This document shows positions 53,141 to 61,562 of a stretch of 64,000 nucleotides of DNA, in pieces. Below the pieces are notes generated by a model. That model was not told where the DNA came from. It saw only the letters and a list, made by a program, of their open reading frames with translations, and searched no databases. Source of the stretch: CAYMLL01 sp964390645 (GTDB taxonomy: Bacteria; Planctomycetota; UBA8108); NCBI GenBank assembly GCA_964390645.1, contig CAYMLL010000002.1, positions 1 to 64,000 of the forward strand, given 5' to 3'. Both the position numbers and the translations under genes were made by a program. Numbering within the stretch: the first letter of the stretch is position 1; each line of letters opens with the position of its first letter.

Positions 53141-54145
53141 TCAGGCAAGCTGGTACACCCGGCTCGACGTGCCACTGAAGAGAGCCGTCTGATCCTCTTC
53201 GCCGTACCTGGCAGCGATCTTCTTCAGGCCATTCCAGAGCACCTGGTACGAGAGCGAACGACGATCCACCGGGAAGTTGCTCTCGAACATGCATCGATCG
53301 GCGCCGAAACACTCGATGGTGTGGTGATAGTAGCGAGCCTGAGCCTCGACGAACTCATCGGATGAGGGTGGCAACGCACGTGTGTTCCAGCCAAAGCCAT
53401 TGTCGGGCATCGCGAGCCCGCCGAGCTTGGCGACGACGTTCGGACAATCGGCAACCGCAGCCATGTCGTCCTGCCACCGCGTGAAAATCTCCTCTCGCTG
53501 GTCGGCGTAGGGCCCGACACCCAGGGGAGTACCGAAGTGGTCGAGAATCATCGTCGTACCGGGGATCGCTGCGGCAAGATCACGAAAATCGAGGTTCTGG
53601 TGGTGATAGTGCCAGGTGTCGAACGTGAAGCCTCGCTCCCCCAGTCGCGCGACGCCCTCCCGGTACTCATCGCACGCGTAGAGCCCTTCCGGCGCCCGAC
53701 CCGGAATCGAGAGCGCTTCCGGATGGGGATCCCTGGCACCGGCGTGGCGGATGCCGCGAAACAGCCCCTTGCCGGCCTCGACGTGAGCATCGAGCACCTC
53801 GTCCAGGTCAGGACTCCGCAGATCTGCGCGGGACACGATGGCGGCGATCTCCGCACCCTCTCCCAGCCGGGATGCCGACGCGATGGACTCCACGAACACG
53901 GTCTCGCCCACCGGCTTCAGGTGATCGGGACCGACCTCGTGGTAGCTCGCGCCACACTCGAGAAACACCGTCTTGATCACGTTGTGACCCGAGCCGGTGT
54001 CGGCCCGCAGGTGCTCGAGCACGTACGTGGAACCAGGCCTGTCCCACAGGTGGTGATGCGGATCCACGATGGGCCGCTGCGGATCGACGATCGACTCGAC
54101 GACCGCTTCCAGCCACTCGTCACTACCAGGCGATACCGCTACCAT
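53141..54145 (-). CDS. Amidohydrolase / lactonase-type TIM-barrel hydrolase
   Basis: A 334-residue amidohydrolase family 2 protein of the COG3618 kind, which includes fuconolactonase and 4-sulfomuconolactone hydrolase. The metal-binding start is IVDPHHHLWDRPGSTY (HxH), with later His residues in FRGIRHAG, FDTWHYHH and ILDHFGTP and the C-terminal Asp in FESNFPVDRRSLSY. The ATG is preceded by an AGGA-type site and lies just before the conserved core. First gene of the minus-strand run leading to the Baeyer-Villiger monooxygenase; opening a lactone is the likely reaction type. Confidence 0.88.
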   Translation of the reverse strand: MVAVSPGSDEWLEAVVESIVDPQRPIVDPHHHLWDRPGSTYVLEHLRADTGSGHNVIKTVFLECGASYHEVGPDHLKPVGETVFVESIASASRLGEGAEIAAIVSRADLRSPDLDEVLDAHVEAGKGLFRGIRHAGARDPHPEALSIPGRAPEGLYACDEYREGVARLGERGFTFDTWHYHHQNLDFRDLAAAIPGTTMILDHFGTPLGVGPYADQREEIFTRWQDDMAAVADCPNVVAKLGGLAMPDNGFGWNTRALPPSSDEFVEAQARYYHHTIECFGADRCMFESNFPVDRRSLSYQVLWNGLKKIAARYGEEDQTALFSGTSSRVYQLA

Positions 54146-54454
54146 ACGTGCATCCTGACGGTACCTTTCCGTCGCATCTGCCGCCGCTTCCTCCGATCGC
54201 CACCGCACGGGCCTGCGATCGCCTGCGGTCGACACCCTCCAGCGCTGACCCGGGAGCAAGTCACGACTCGCCGGCGACCCGCTATTGACCCGACAACTCG
54301 GCGCGGGATACTGATCGAAGCAGCGATTGTCGATCGGGGAGGACTTGGTGTCAACGGTGACGACCGGCCGTGATACTCCAACGGTCTCCGCACGTCTCAC
54401 CGACATTTCTTGACCACAGGATGATCGACAATCCCACCCGAGGAGATTCCCGGC
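54146..54454. other. Divergent intergenic region, about 310 bases
   Basis: Spacer between the amidohydrolase (-) and carboxyltransferase (+) genes. It must hold both promoters, but I see no clear -35/-10 pair. GAGGAG at about 54438 is the ribosome site for the carboxyltransferase. Confidence 0.35.
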
Positions 54455-56005
54455 ATGGTCTGGCGACCCGAGATCGACGAGCTCAATCGACGCAAGCAAT
54501 TCGCCGCGAAGTTGGGCGGTGACGCGGGTATCGCAGAGCAGCGTCGGCGCGGGAAGCTCACCGTTCGAGAGCGCATCGACCTCCTGACCGACGAGGGCTC
54601 CTTCCAGGAGATCGGCGGGCTCGCGGGCTCGGCGACCTACGACGACAACGAGCTGGTCGATATCCGACCGTCGAACCTGATCATCGGGCTGGGTCGCCTC
54701 AACAACCGCAGGGTGGTCCTCAACGCCGGCGACTTCACCGTGCGCGGAGGAGCGTCGGACGCGTCAATCGGCAACAAGGGCGGGCATGCGCAGAAAATGG
54801 CGCTCAACTGGCGCCTGCCCTATGTACGCCTGCTCGACGCCTCGGGCGGCAGCGTCAAGACCTTCGAGCAGATCGGACGAACTTACATCCCGACGAACCC
54901 GGTGACACCGGGCGTGGAGGACCTTCTCTGCACGGTCCCGGTCGTGGCTGCCGCGCTTGGCTCCGTCGCGGGCTTACCCGCCGTGGACTCCTGTCTCTCC
55001 CACTTCAACCTGATGGTCAAAGGCATCAGTCAGGTTTTTCCCGGTGGGCCGCCGGTCGTGAAAGCAGCTCTCGGTATCGACATCTCCAAGGAAGACCTCG
55101 GTGACGAACGCAGTCAGGTCTATCACAGCGGGGTGATCGACAACCTCGCGGAGTCCGAGGAAGACGCTTTCGAGATGATCAAGCAGTTCCTTGGCTACCT
55201 GCCGGACAACGTCTGGCAGATGGCTCCGCGTGTCGACACGGAAGACGACCCGAATCGACGGGACGAAGAGCTGCTTTCCGCCATACCCAGGGAGAAGCGG
55301 GTCGTCTACAACCCTCGCGAGATCCTGGATTCGGTTCTCGACAAGGGCTCATTCTTCGAGATCACGCCGCACTATGGGCGCTCACGTATGGTCGGCCTTG
55401 CCCGCGTCAACGGCTATCCCGTCGGCACGATGATCAACAACCCCAAACATCACGGAGGATCGACAGACGTCGCCTCCGGCACCAAGATCATCCGCTTCCT
55501 GCAGCTGTGCGATACGTTTCATCTACCGATGATCTACTTTGCCGACGAGCCCGGATTCATGGTCGGGCCGGAGCAGCAGCGTCTGGGAATCGTCCGCGCC
55601 GGCGCGAAGATAGTCTGTGCCACCTTGCGCACACGCATGCCCTGGTTCTCGATCATCATCCGGCAACTCTACGGCGTTGCCGGGCAGTGCCACGATCGAC
55701 CGAGCGGCATGTTCAAACGGGTGGCCTGGCCGTCGGGTCATTGGGGATCGATGCACATCTCCGGAGGTGTCTCGGCGGCCTATCGCCGCATCATCAACGA
55801 GTCGGAAGATCCGGAGGCCAAACGTGCCGAGATCGAGGAGCGACTCGAGGCCTTGTCGTCGCCTTTTCGAACGGCCGAAGCGTTCAACATCGAGGAGATC
55901 ATCGATCCGAGAGACACGCGCCCGATGGTCTGTGACTTCGTCGAGATGGCCCAGCCGCTGCTGGCCACGCAACTCGGGCCGAGCCCGACGCCGTACATGC
56001 CATAG
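54455..56005 (+). CDS. Acyl-CoA carboxylase carboxyltransferase (beta) subunit
   Basis: A 516-residue carboxyltransferase of the propionyl-/methylcrotonyl-/geranyl-CoA carboxylase type. It transfers a carboxyl group from biotin to an acyl-CoA. Typical segments are KLTVRERIDLLTDEGSFQEIG, a crotonase-like N-half (NKGGHAQKMALNWRLPYVRLLDASGGSV) and C-half (GGSTDVASGTKIIRFLQLCDTFHLPMIYFADEPGFMVG). Most beta subunits carry a GAGARIQEG-like oxyanion segment; here it reads GGSVKTFEQIG, which may reflect a divergent substrate or partner. The biotin carboxylase and carrier subunit are not within the window. The ATG follows GAGGAGATTCCC. Confidence 0.88.
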   Translation: MVWRPEIDELNRRKQFAAKLGGDAGIAEQRRRGKLTVRERIDLLTDEGSFQEIGGLAGSATYDDNELVDIRPSNLIIGLGRLNNRRVVLNAGDFTVRGGASDASIGNKGGHAQKMALNWRLPYVRLLDASGGSVKTFEQIGRTYIPTNPVTPGVEDLLCTVPVVAAALGSVAGLPAVDSCLSHFNLMVKGISQVFPGGPPVVKAALGIDISKEDLGDERSQVYHSGVIDNLAESEEDAFEMIKQFLGYLPDNVWQMAPRVDTEDDPNRRDEELLSAIPREKRVVYNPREILDSVLDKGSFFEITPHYGRSRMVGLARVNGYPVGTMINNPKHHGGSTDVASGTKIIRFLQLCDTFHLPMIYFADEPGFMVGPEQQRLGIVRAGAKIVCATLRTRMPWFSIIIRQLYGVAGQCHDRPSGMFKRVAWPSGHWGSMHISGGVSAAYRRIINESEDPEAKRAEIEERLEALSSPFRTAEAFNIEEIIDPRDTRPMVCDFVEMAQPLLATQLGPSPTPYMP

Positions 56006-56144
56006 AGCCTCTCCCCGCACACTTGAAACGTGTCCGGGATCGTCGAGAATCCGTGTGAAACCGGGAAGCCAACGGCGCCCTCACGCATCGTGACCTCGCG
56101 GTCTCGTGAGAAGACCGGGCCCGGACCCCCGTCGGCCATATCGT

Positions 56145-56152
56145 AAGAGGAA
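56145..56152 (+). promoter_or_regulatory. Ribosome-binding site of the selenoprotein candidate
   Basis: AAGAGGAA seven bases before the GTG at 56160. It matters because it fixes the start upstream of the in-frame TGA. Confidence 0.65.
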
Positions 56153-56159
56153 CCGCAAA

Positions 56160-56831
56160 GTGACCCCGACAATCCAGGAGCTCCTGAGTCTGCGAAGCGC
56201 AGGCGGCGCACTCATGGTCGTCACCTATCGTGGTGACTGGTGACCCTACTGTTGTGGCCAGCTGGTACGGCTGGCGAACGAGGTACCGCGTCTCCAACGC
56301 TCGGGAGCGGAGGTGATCGCACTGGCAGTCGATTCCGAGGCACGAAACGCGGCCCTGGCCGTACGCTGGCATCTTCCGTTTCGTGTCACCTCGGATCCGG
56401 ACGGCGAGCGTTTCCTGAAGCCGCTCGACCTGTGGAATGCCGACGAGCGTGGCGGCATCGCGGTTCCGGCGCTGCTGCTCATCAGTCCGCAAGGAGAAGA
56501 GGTGCTCAGGTCACGCAGTCGTGATTTTGCCGATCGAATTCACGACGAGGATGTACTCCTGGCGCTGGAGAGGCAGGGATATCCACCCCTCGACCCTCCA
56601 CCTCCCGCCTGGCAGTCGAAGGTGGAGCCGGAGGTCGACGGGGGAGCGTACAGATCGGAGCTCCTCGGCCCCTACTTTCGCGGCAATCGGTTCGCCGCAG
56701 TGGCCTTGAGTCTGCGGGTGAAAGATCCCTCCGCCCTGGAGGAGATCAAGGCGCACGAGAAGATGTCGAGCAGCTTCCTGGCCGCCTGGAAGGCGAGGCG
56801 TGAAGCGGGTCCAGGCACTATATCCGGGTGA
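56160..56831 (+). CDS. Thioredoxin-fold AhpC/TSA-like selenoprotein (TGA at codon 28 read as selenocysteine)
   Basis: Reading from GTG (ribosome site AAGAGGAA) gives TPTIQELLSLRSAGGALMVV then TYRGDW, TGA, PYCCGQLVRLANEVPRLQRS, and 223 codons in all if TGA is decoded. The motif RGDW-U-PYC aligns with RGxWCPYC of peroxiredoxin-like redoxins, where the first Cys is the reactive one. Coding continues on both sides of the TGA in one frame, with the thioredoxin-fold strands AEVIALAVDSEARNAA and FRVTSDPDGERF and the cis-Pro region GGIAVPALLLISPQG. A C-terminal extension of about 85 residues is unassigned. A hairpin follows at 56257-56275. A simple nonsense mutation is the alternative. It would reduce peroxides or disulfides in the cytoplasm. 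Confidence 0.75.
56257..56275 (+). promoter_or_regulatory. Candidate bacterial SECIS element
   Basis: GCCAGC (56257-56262) pairs perfectly with GCTGGC (56270-56275) around the loop TGGTACG; a further T-G wobble leaves GGTAC. The loop begins 19-20 bases after the TGA. Bacterial SECIS elements sit just inside the coding region after the UGA, with the apical loop roughly 16-37 bases away and a G among its first two bases. This one meets every point, and the GGT loop recalls that of E. coli fdhF. Confidence 0.65.
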
Positions 56832-57062
56832 AGACGGCCCGGGCGTACGGCCGGACAGCAGCGGCGCCTTCAAGTCAACCGGGCAGAGATCGCTCCTCGC
56901 GAGTCGGCCTGCAGGTCTCCACTGTCGAGCCCGGTCCACGAGCACGACAACAGCGACCCGGCACAGCCGCCGGGCCGGCTCGAGATCTCGCGGAGCCGGG
57001 TTGCTCGTGACGGTACGACCGTCTTCCCGGTGATCGCTCGGAAGCAGGCGGAGGCGGAGCCG

Positions 57063-58433
57063 CTAGAGCTCTTTGACTCTCAGATTGCGGAACTCCACCC
57101 GGAAGCCTTCACTTTCGAGTCCGACCTGGCCCTCGGGCAACCCACACTCGTCGAACTGACAGGTCACCGCGCCGTTGACCCAGAGAGTGAGAGTCTTGCC
57201 GCGAGCGGTCAGTTCCATGGTGTTCCATTCGCCGGCGGGCTTGACACGTCCGTCCGTGACCTCCTTCCTCAAGGAGAAGAACTTCGGTTTGCCCGTCGAC
57301 CTCGGCGTCACGCCAAAGAGGAAGCCGTCCTTCGCGTCGCCGAACTGGGCCTGGTGCCAGATGGACCCGTCCGGAGAGTTGCGAACGTAGGCCCCGCTGT
57401 TGTAGCCCTTCAGCCCATCCTTCTTCGTGTAGCGAAACTCGAAGTGGAAAACGGCGTCACCGAGAACCTTCTTCCACAGCAGCATGTCGTGCCCGCCATC
57501 GCCATCGCAAACGAGCACGCGACGATCCGTATCCACATGCCATTGCGCACGACCCAGCTTACCGGTGGGCGGCACCGGCACGCGTGACCACCCGTCCAGG
57601 TCAGCTGGCGGCATGATATCGACCCAGCCATCCGATTCGCGTTGCAGGGCGCTTGTCTTCGCTCCGCCCTTGGACTCGACAACCTCGATCTTCACGCCGT
57701 CCGGACCCTCGACAAACGCGATCATGTGGTCGCCGGACAGGGTCGGTTCCACCAGGAACCTGGTGCCCAGGCCCTTCAAACGCTTGACGGTGGAGGCGAA
57801 GTCCTTGACACGCCAACCGACATGGTCCACCGAGCGGTTCTTCGCCGACCCGACAGCCTGCACCGCGCGCGAAATGAACAGGTACATGTCCCCGTACCGG
57901 ATGACCGTGATGCCCGAAGCCTTCTTGAACTTCGCCGGCTCGCCGCCAAAGGCCTTCGCGTACCACTCCACCGTGCCCCTCGGTCTCTTGGACTTCAGGT
58001 GCACGTGATGGAAACCCAGCAGATCCCCATCTTCCAGCAGCTCGATCCTGGTGCCCCAGGGATCGACGGCAAACACGACGCCCGGAATCCGACGCTTCGG
58101 ACCGCCTACCTTGACTCCATTTCTTCGCAGTGCGGCAGCCTTCGCATTCACATCCTTCACAGAGAACGCGATGTGGTCCACCGCCGATCCTCTGCTGCCC
58201 GACACGTCATCGCCACCGCGCCGGAACTTCACGAGATTCGATCCGAACAAGACCGCGTCGAAGGGCCCGCTCTTTGTCACCTCGCCGCCGAAGTTCTTTG
58301 CGTACCACTTCGCCGCGTCCGCAGTGTCCGATACCGTCAAGTGCACATGATCCCATGTCCCCGCCGCGGCCGGACCCGTCCAGAAGCCGGTACACAACAC
58401 CGCTGCCAACAACACTCTCGTTCGTGTCAACAT
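57063..58433 (-). CDS. Secreted VOC-VOC-DUF1080 fusion protein
   Basis: A 456-residue exported protein. After a signal peptide (LTRTRVLLAAVLCTGFWTGPAAA) come two glyoxalase/VOC modules: residues about 27-130 (WDHVHLTVSDTADAAKWYAKNFGGE, SAVDHIAFSVKDV, DPWGTRIELLEDG) and about 135-245 (GFHHVHLKSKRPRGTVEWYAKAFGGE, RSVDHVGWRVKDF, GPDGVKIEVVES). The C-terminal 200 residues are DUF1080 (ADLDGWSRVPVPP, FHFEFRYTKKDGLKGYNSGAYVRN, FRVEFRNLRVKEL), a concanavalin-like domain found in keto-disaccharide hydrolases of planctomycetes. His and Glu metal ligands of the VOC folds appear in place. The combined activity is unknown. The ATG follows a GGAG site. Confidence 0.85.
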   Translation of the reverse strand: MLTRTRVLLAAVLCTGFWTGPAAAGTWDHVHLTVSDTADAAKWYAKNFGGEVTKSGPFDAVLFGSNLVKFRRGGDDVSGSRGSAVDHIAFSVKDVNAKAAALRRNGVKVGGPKRRIPGVVFAVDPWGTRIELLEDGDLLGFHHVHLKSKRPRGTVEWYAKAFGGEPAKFKKASGITVIRYGDMYLFISRAVQAVGSAKNRSVDHVGWRVKDFASTVKRLKGLGTRFLVEPTLSGDHMIAFVEGPDGVKIEVVESKGGAKTSALQRESDGWVDIMPPADLDGWSRVPVPPTGKLGRAQWHVDTDRRVLVCDGDGGHDMLLWKKVLGDAVFHFEFRYTKKDGLKGYNSGAYVRNSPDGSIWHQAQFGDAKDGFLFGVTPRSTGKPKFFSLRKEVTDGRVKPAGEWNTMELTARGKTLTLWVNGAVTCQFDECGLPEGQVGLESEGFRVEFRNLRVKEL

Positions 58434-58902
58434 GGTCTCGCTCCATTCCATACCAGCCCGATCTCTGTTGCCCCGGGCATTCTCCCTCAAGACAGTCGGA
58501 ACCCGCTCATCGGATATTACGGCACAACGCATGTCAATCACCGAGTCGACCGTATTGTGCGCCACGCAGCGGCCTTGTCGGATGAGCGTGTGGAAGGCGT
58601 CCCGGGCTCGTGTTCGTCGGTGCCGGCCGGAACGCTTGTTCCGTCCCCTTCGAGCGGGATCGTGTACCGGTCCTCTCAGCTTCTCACGCCTGGATAATCG
58701 AATCGACTGCCGCTGAACTCGTTCGCGACGTTGAATACGGCCCCCTCGGCTTCCACTAGCTGCTAGGTCCATCCCGCGCCCCGCGGTTCCGCTTGAACCC
58801 CGTCTGTTCACGATCCAGCTGCTACGAACGAGCGCCGACTTCGCCTGGACGGTGTTGCGACGACCGCTTCGCTTCTCGACCGGTGAAGCACTCGCCGGCG
58901 GG
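58434..58902. other. Intergenic region, about 470 bases, nothing recognised
   Basis: Lies between two minus-strand genes. No frame shows a family motif and no repeat or hairpin stands out. Confidence 0.4.
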
Positions 58903-59706
58903 CTAGGAGCAGGCCACCGATCCACCGTCGCAAGTGATGGTCTCCCCGACCGTGAAAGCGCCGGCCCGGGAGCTCAGGAAAATCGCCAGACCGGCGATAT
59001 CTTCGGCGCTCCCCACGCGGCCGCGAGGGTTGTTCTTTCCGACCCGGTCCCAGTCGACACCTTCTGTCTTGCCGCCGAAGCCCACCCCCGTCGAGAGCAT
59101 CCAGGTCGGGAACGGGCCAGGCGCGATGGCGTTGAGTATGATGTTCTCCTTGACCAGATGAGCGGCCAGCTGCCGGGTCAGATGGTGGACGGCGGCCTTC
59201 GACGGACCGTACGAGAAGTTGTCGAACCGCGGGGTCTTGATACCGTCAATCGAGCCGACGTTGATGACCCGGGCCGGATCCTCATGGGTCGCAGCTTCGC
59301 GGAGCAGTGGTAACAGCTTCTGTGTGAGGAAGAAGATCCCCTTGACGTTGGTATCCATCACCTTGTCCCAGCCCGACTCAGGGAACTCCTCGAGCGGAGC
59401 ACCCCAGGCCGCACCGGCGTTGTTCACGAGGATGTCGAGCTTCTGCTCACGCTTGCCTATCTCGGCGACAACGGCCTCGATACCCTGCAAGTCGGCGACG
59501 TTACCCGGTATCGAGATGCACTCGCCACCGAAGTTCTCGCTGAGTCGCTCGGCCGTCGCGTTGCAGACGTCGGCTTTTCGTGAACTGATGTAGACCCTGG
59601 CGCCGTTGGCGAGGAACCCTGCCGCGATCATCTCGCCGATACCTCTCGAGCCACCCGTGACGAGAGCAACCTTGCCATCGATGGAAAACAAATCTTGCAC
59701 GCGCAT
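58903..59706 (-). CDS. Short-chain dehydrogenase/reductase (SDR)
   Basis: A 267-residue classical SDR. The cofactor motif is ALVTGGSRGIGE, the structural motif LVNNAGAAWG, and the catalytic set is Ser in INVGSIDG with the SYGPSKAA Tyr-x(3)-Lys. The C-terminal motif LSSRAGAFTVGETITCDGG is typical of Gly-rich-tail 3-ketoacyl/glucose-type dehydrogenases. It would oxidise or reduce a hydroxyl group with NAD(P). The start is the ATG just before VQDLFSIDGKVALVTGG; in-frame upstream Met residues exist but are unlikely. Substrate unknown. Confidence 0.9.
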   Translation of the reverse strand: MRVQDLFSIDGKVALVTGGSRGIGEMIAAGFLANGARVYISSRKADVCNATAERLSENFGGECISIPGNVADLQGIEAVVAEIGKREQKLDILVNNAGAAWGAPLEEFPESGWDKVMDTNVKGIFFLTQKLLPLLREAATHEDPARVINVGSIDGIKTPRFDNFSYGPSKAAVHHLTRQLAAHLVKENIILNAIAPGPFPTWMLSTGVGFGGKTEGVDWDRVGKNNPRGRVGSAEDIAGLAIFLSSRAGAFTVGETITCDGGSVACS

Positions 59707-60139
59707 GAAAACACCGTTGAGGCTGTGGAGATTGACAGGTTCCAGGGACCCGGTGAACATAACCCGTGAGGTACGATATCGCGACCCCGTACGGTGGCTC
59801 TCATGCGGTCGTTCGAGAATGCGGGCGCTCTGCTGAGCCCGGCGTCCCGGGCTGAACGCCTTCTTCATGACGTTTGTCCCGGGCCGTGAGGTCTGCTCTC
59901 GGAGCCGGGACCGGCTGATCGCTGCCGCCGGTTGCCGTGGGACGAATGTGGCCCTTCATCCCACCCAGGAGTCCCGCTCCGCGCGACCGGGAGGGTGTCT
60001 CAAGACGCCATCCGGGCTTCGGCCGGCCACGGCGGCGCGAGTGCTTCGTCGGGCCTCCTCGACGATCGACTCCGAAAGATCGACTCGTCGGCCCGCCTCG
60101 CTCGACCTCGGGCCGACGGAGCAGGTCTTGAAACAGCCC
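59707..60139. other. Intergenic region, about 430 bases, nothing recognised
   Basis: Spacer between the SDR and HMG-CoA-lyase-like genes on the minus strand. Frames on both strands are Arg/Pro-rich and lack motifs or ribosome sites. Confidence 0.4.
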
Positions 60140-61225
60140 CTAACGGCTGAGCGCGTCGCCCTCTTTCCAGGGGCGCAGCTGGCCCTGGTAAACGGACGGC
60201 CCGCAACGAAAATGCGTCGCTTCCCGGAGGGTCTCGACAAAGGGCATGTCCGCAGGGTAGAGATCGTTGCCCCGCGGTCGCGGACCGGCCTTCGACACGT
60301 GGCCCCACAGTGAGTGTCCGACCAGCTCCTCGGCGATCGCGGCGGCTTCGATCAGCCTGTCGAGCTTGTAGCCCGTCTCGATCCCCATCTCGTGACAGAG
60401 ATCCACGAAGTCCTCCGTCGGGACGTGCCCCGCAGCCCGACCGTTACCACAGTACGGACAGCCCCCCATTCCCCCCAACGAGGTGTCGAACTCGCGCACG
60501 CCGAGTTGCAGTGCCTCGTAGTAGCTGGCAATCGCCGCACCCCGGGTATTGTGAAGGTGCAGGTGGAAATCGGCGATCTCGGGCCAACGATCACGGATCT
60601 CTGTCAGCGTCTCGCGCACGAGATGGGGGAGATTCCAGCCCATGGCCTCGATGAAGGAGCAGCGCGTCACCGTGATGCCCGCCGCATGCCACTTGTCGAT
60701 CATGACGGCCAGGAGGTCCATTCGCTGCTCGAGCGTGAACGCCCCCTCGTAGTTCGAGCCGAAGGGGTTGCCGACTACCACCGATGCGTGTTCGGCTCCT
60801 TTCTCCCTGGCGGCGGCGATGGTCTGATCGAGACCGCCGATCTGCTCCACCTGCGTGCGGTTGTAATTACGTCGCGCGAACGTGTCGCAGAGTTCCACGA
60901 ACGAGCTGAAGCCGCGCCCGCCACGCACATCGATCTTGGGATAGTACCGGTCCGCGCGTTCGAAGCCCTTGCGGTTGAACACGGCGGCCGTGTACTTGAT
61001 CCCCGGCCTGGGAACGAATCGCTCGGCGATCTCGTCGATGCAGGCCATCGACGGGGTCCATTTCGGGTGCGCGAACGAGCCGATCGAGATGACCTTCGCG
61101 CCGGTTTCACCGAGGGCGTCGAGAAGTCTCAGCTTGTCGTCGACGGAGATATCGGCGCTCTCGATCTGCAGGCCTTCGCGCATCGTGTCGTCGGTGATGG
61201 TGACCGACCTCGGCAACATGCTCAT
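60140..61225 (-). CDS. HMG-CoA lyase-like / DRE-TIM metallolyase
   Basis: A 361-residue DRE-TIM enzyme. The signature DDTMREGLQIESADIS carries the Asp-x-x-Arg-Glu of the family; metal ligands are the HLHLHNTRG histidines and an Asn in GNGRAAG. The GGMGGCPYCGNGRAAGHVPTED segment matches the HMG-CoA lyase loop with catalytic Cys (GGCPYAxGA in the type enzyme), though extended. It would split a 3-hydroxy-3-methyl acyl-CoA into an acyl-CoA and a keto acid, as in leucine or acyclic-terpene catabolism. The ATG follows AGGAGGAG. The carboxyltransferase 4 kb upstream could belong to the same route. Confidence 0.88.
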   Translation of the reverse strand: MSMLPRSVTITDDTMREGLQIESADISVDDKLRLLDALGETGAKVISIGSFAHPKWTPSMACIDEIAERFVPRPGIKYTAAVFNRKGFERADRYYPKIDVRGGRGFSSFVELCDTFARRNYNRTQVEQIGGLDQTIAAAREKGAEHASVVVGNPFGSNYEGAFTLEQRMDLLAVMIDKWHAAGITVTRCSFIEAMGWNLPHLVRETLTEIRDRWPEIADFHLHLHNTRGAAIASYYEALQLGVREFDTSLGGMGGCPYCGNGRAAGHVPTEDFVDLCHEMGIETGYKLDRLIEAAAIAEELVGHSLWGHVSKAGPRPRGNDLYPADMPFVETLREATHFRCGPSVYQGQLRPWKEGDALSR

Positions 61226-61562
61226 CTCGGCTCCTCCTGATCGTGCAAGGCGCTTCTTTGCAGAGTGATGCGGACTCCCTCGAATGTCCGCTATCGTGCG
61301 CTTCGTCGCCGACAGTGCCGACGTGCTGCGCGCGTTTCGCCAGTCCTCATCGGAGAACCTACGCTGCAAGGTCTCAGTATCGGTCAGCGGGAGTCGAACA
61401 ACCAAGGTGATCCGGAGCCGTGTACCCGACCACACGTGACCCGCTCCACCGGTCACCGGTATTGATTGACTCACGGCACACGAAGCTGACAATCTGACCG
61501 CGGCGGCCTTTGCTGCCGAGGTCGAGCATCATCCCGAGCAGCCATTCGCGGAGAAACAGACG
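61226..61562. other. Divergent intergenic region, about 340 bases
   Basis: Contains the promoters for the HMG-CoA-lyase-like gene (-) and the beta-helix gene (+), but I could not identify them. Nothing else seen. Confidence 0.35.
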
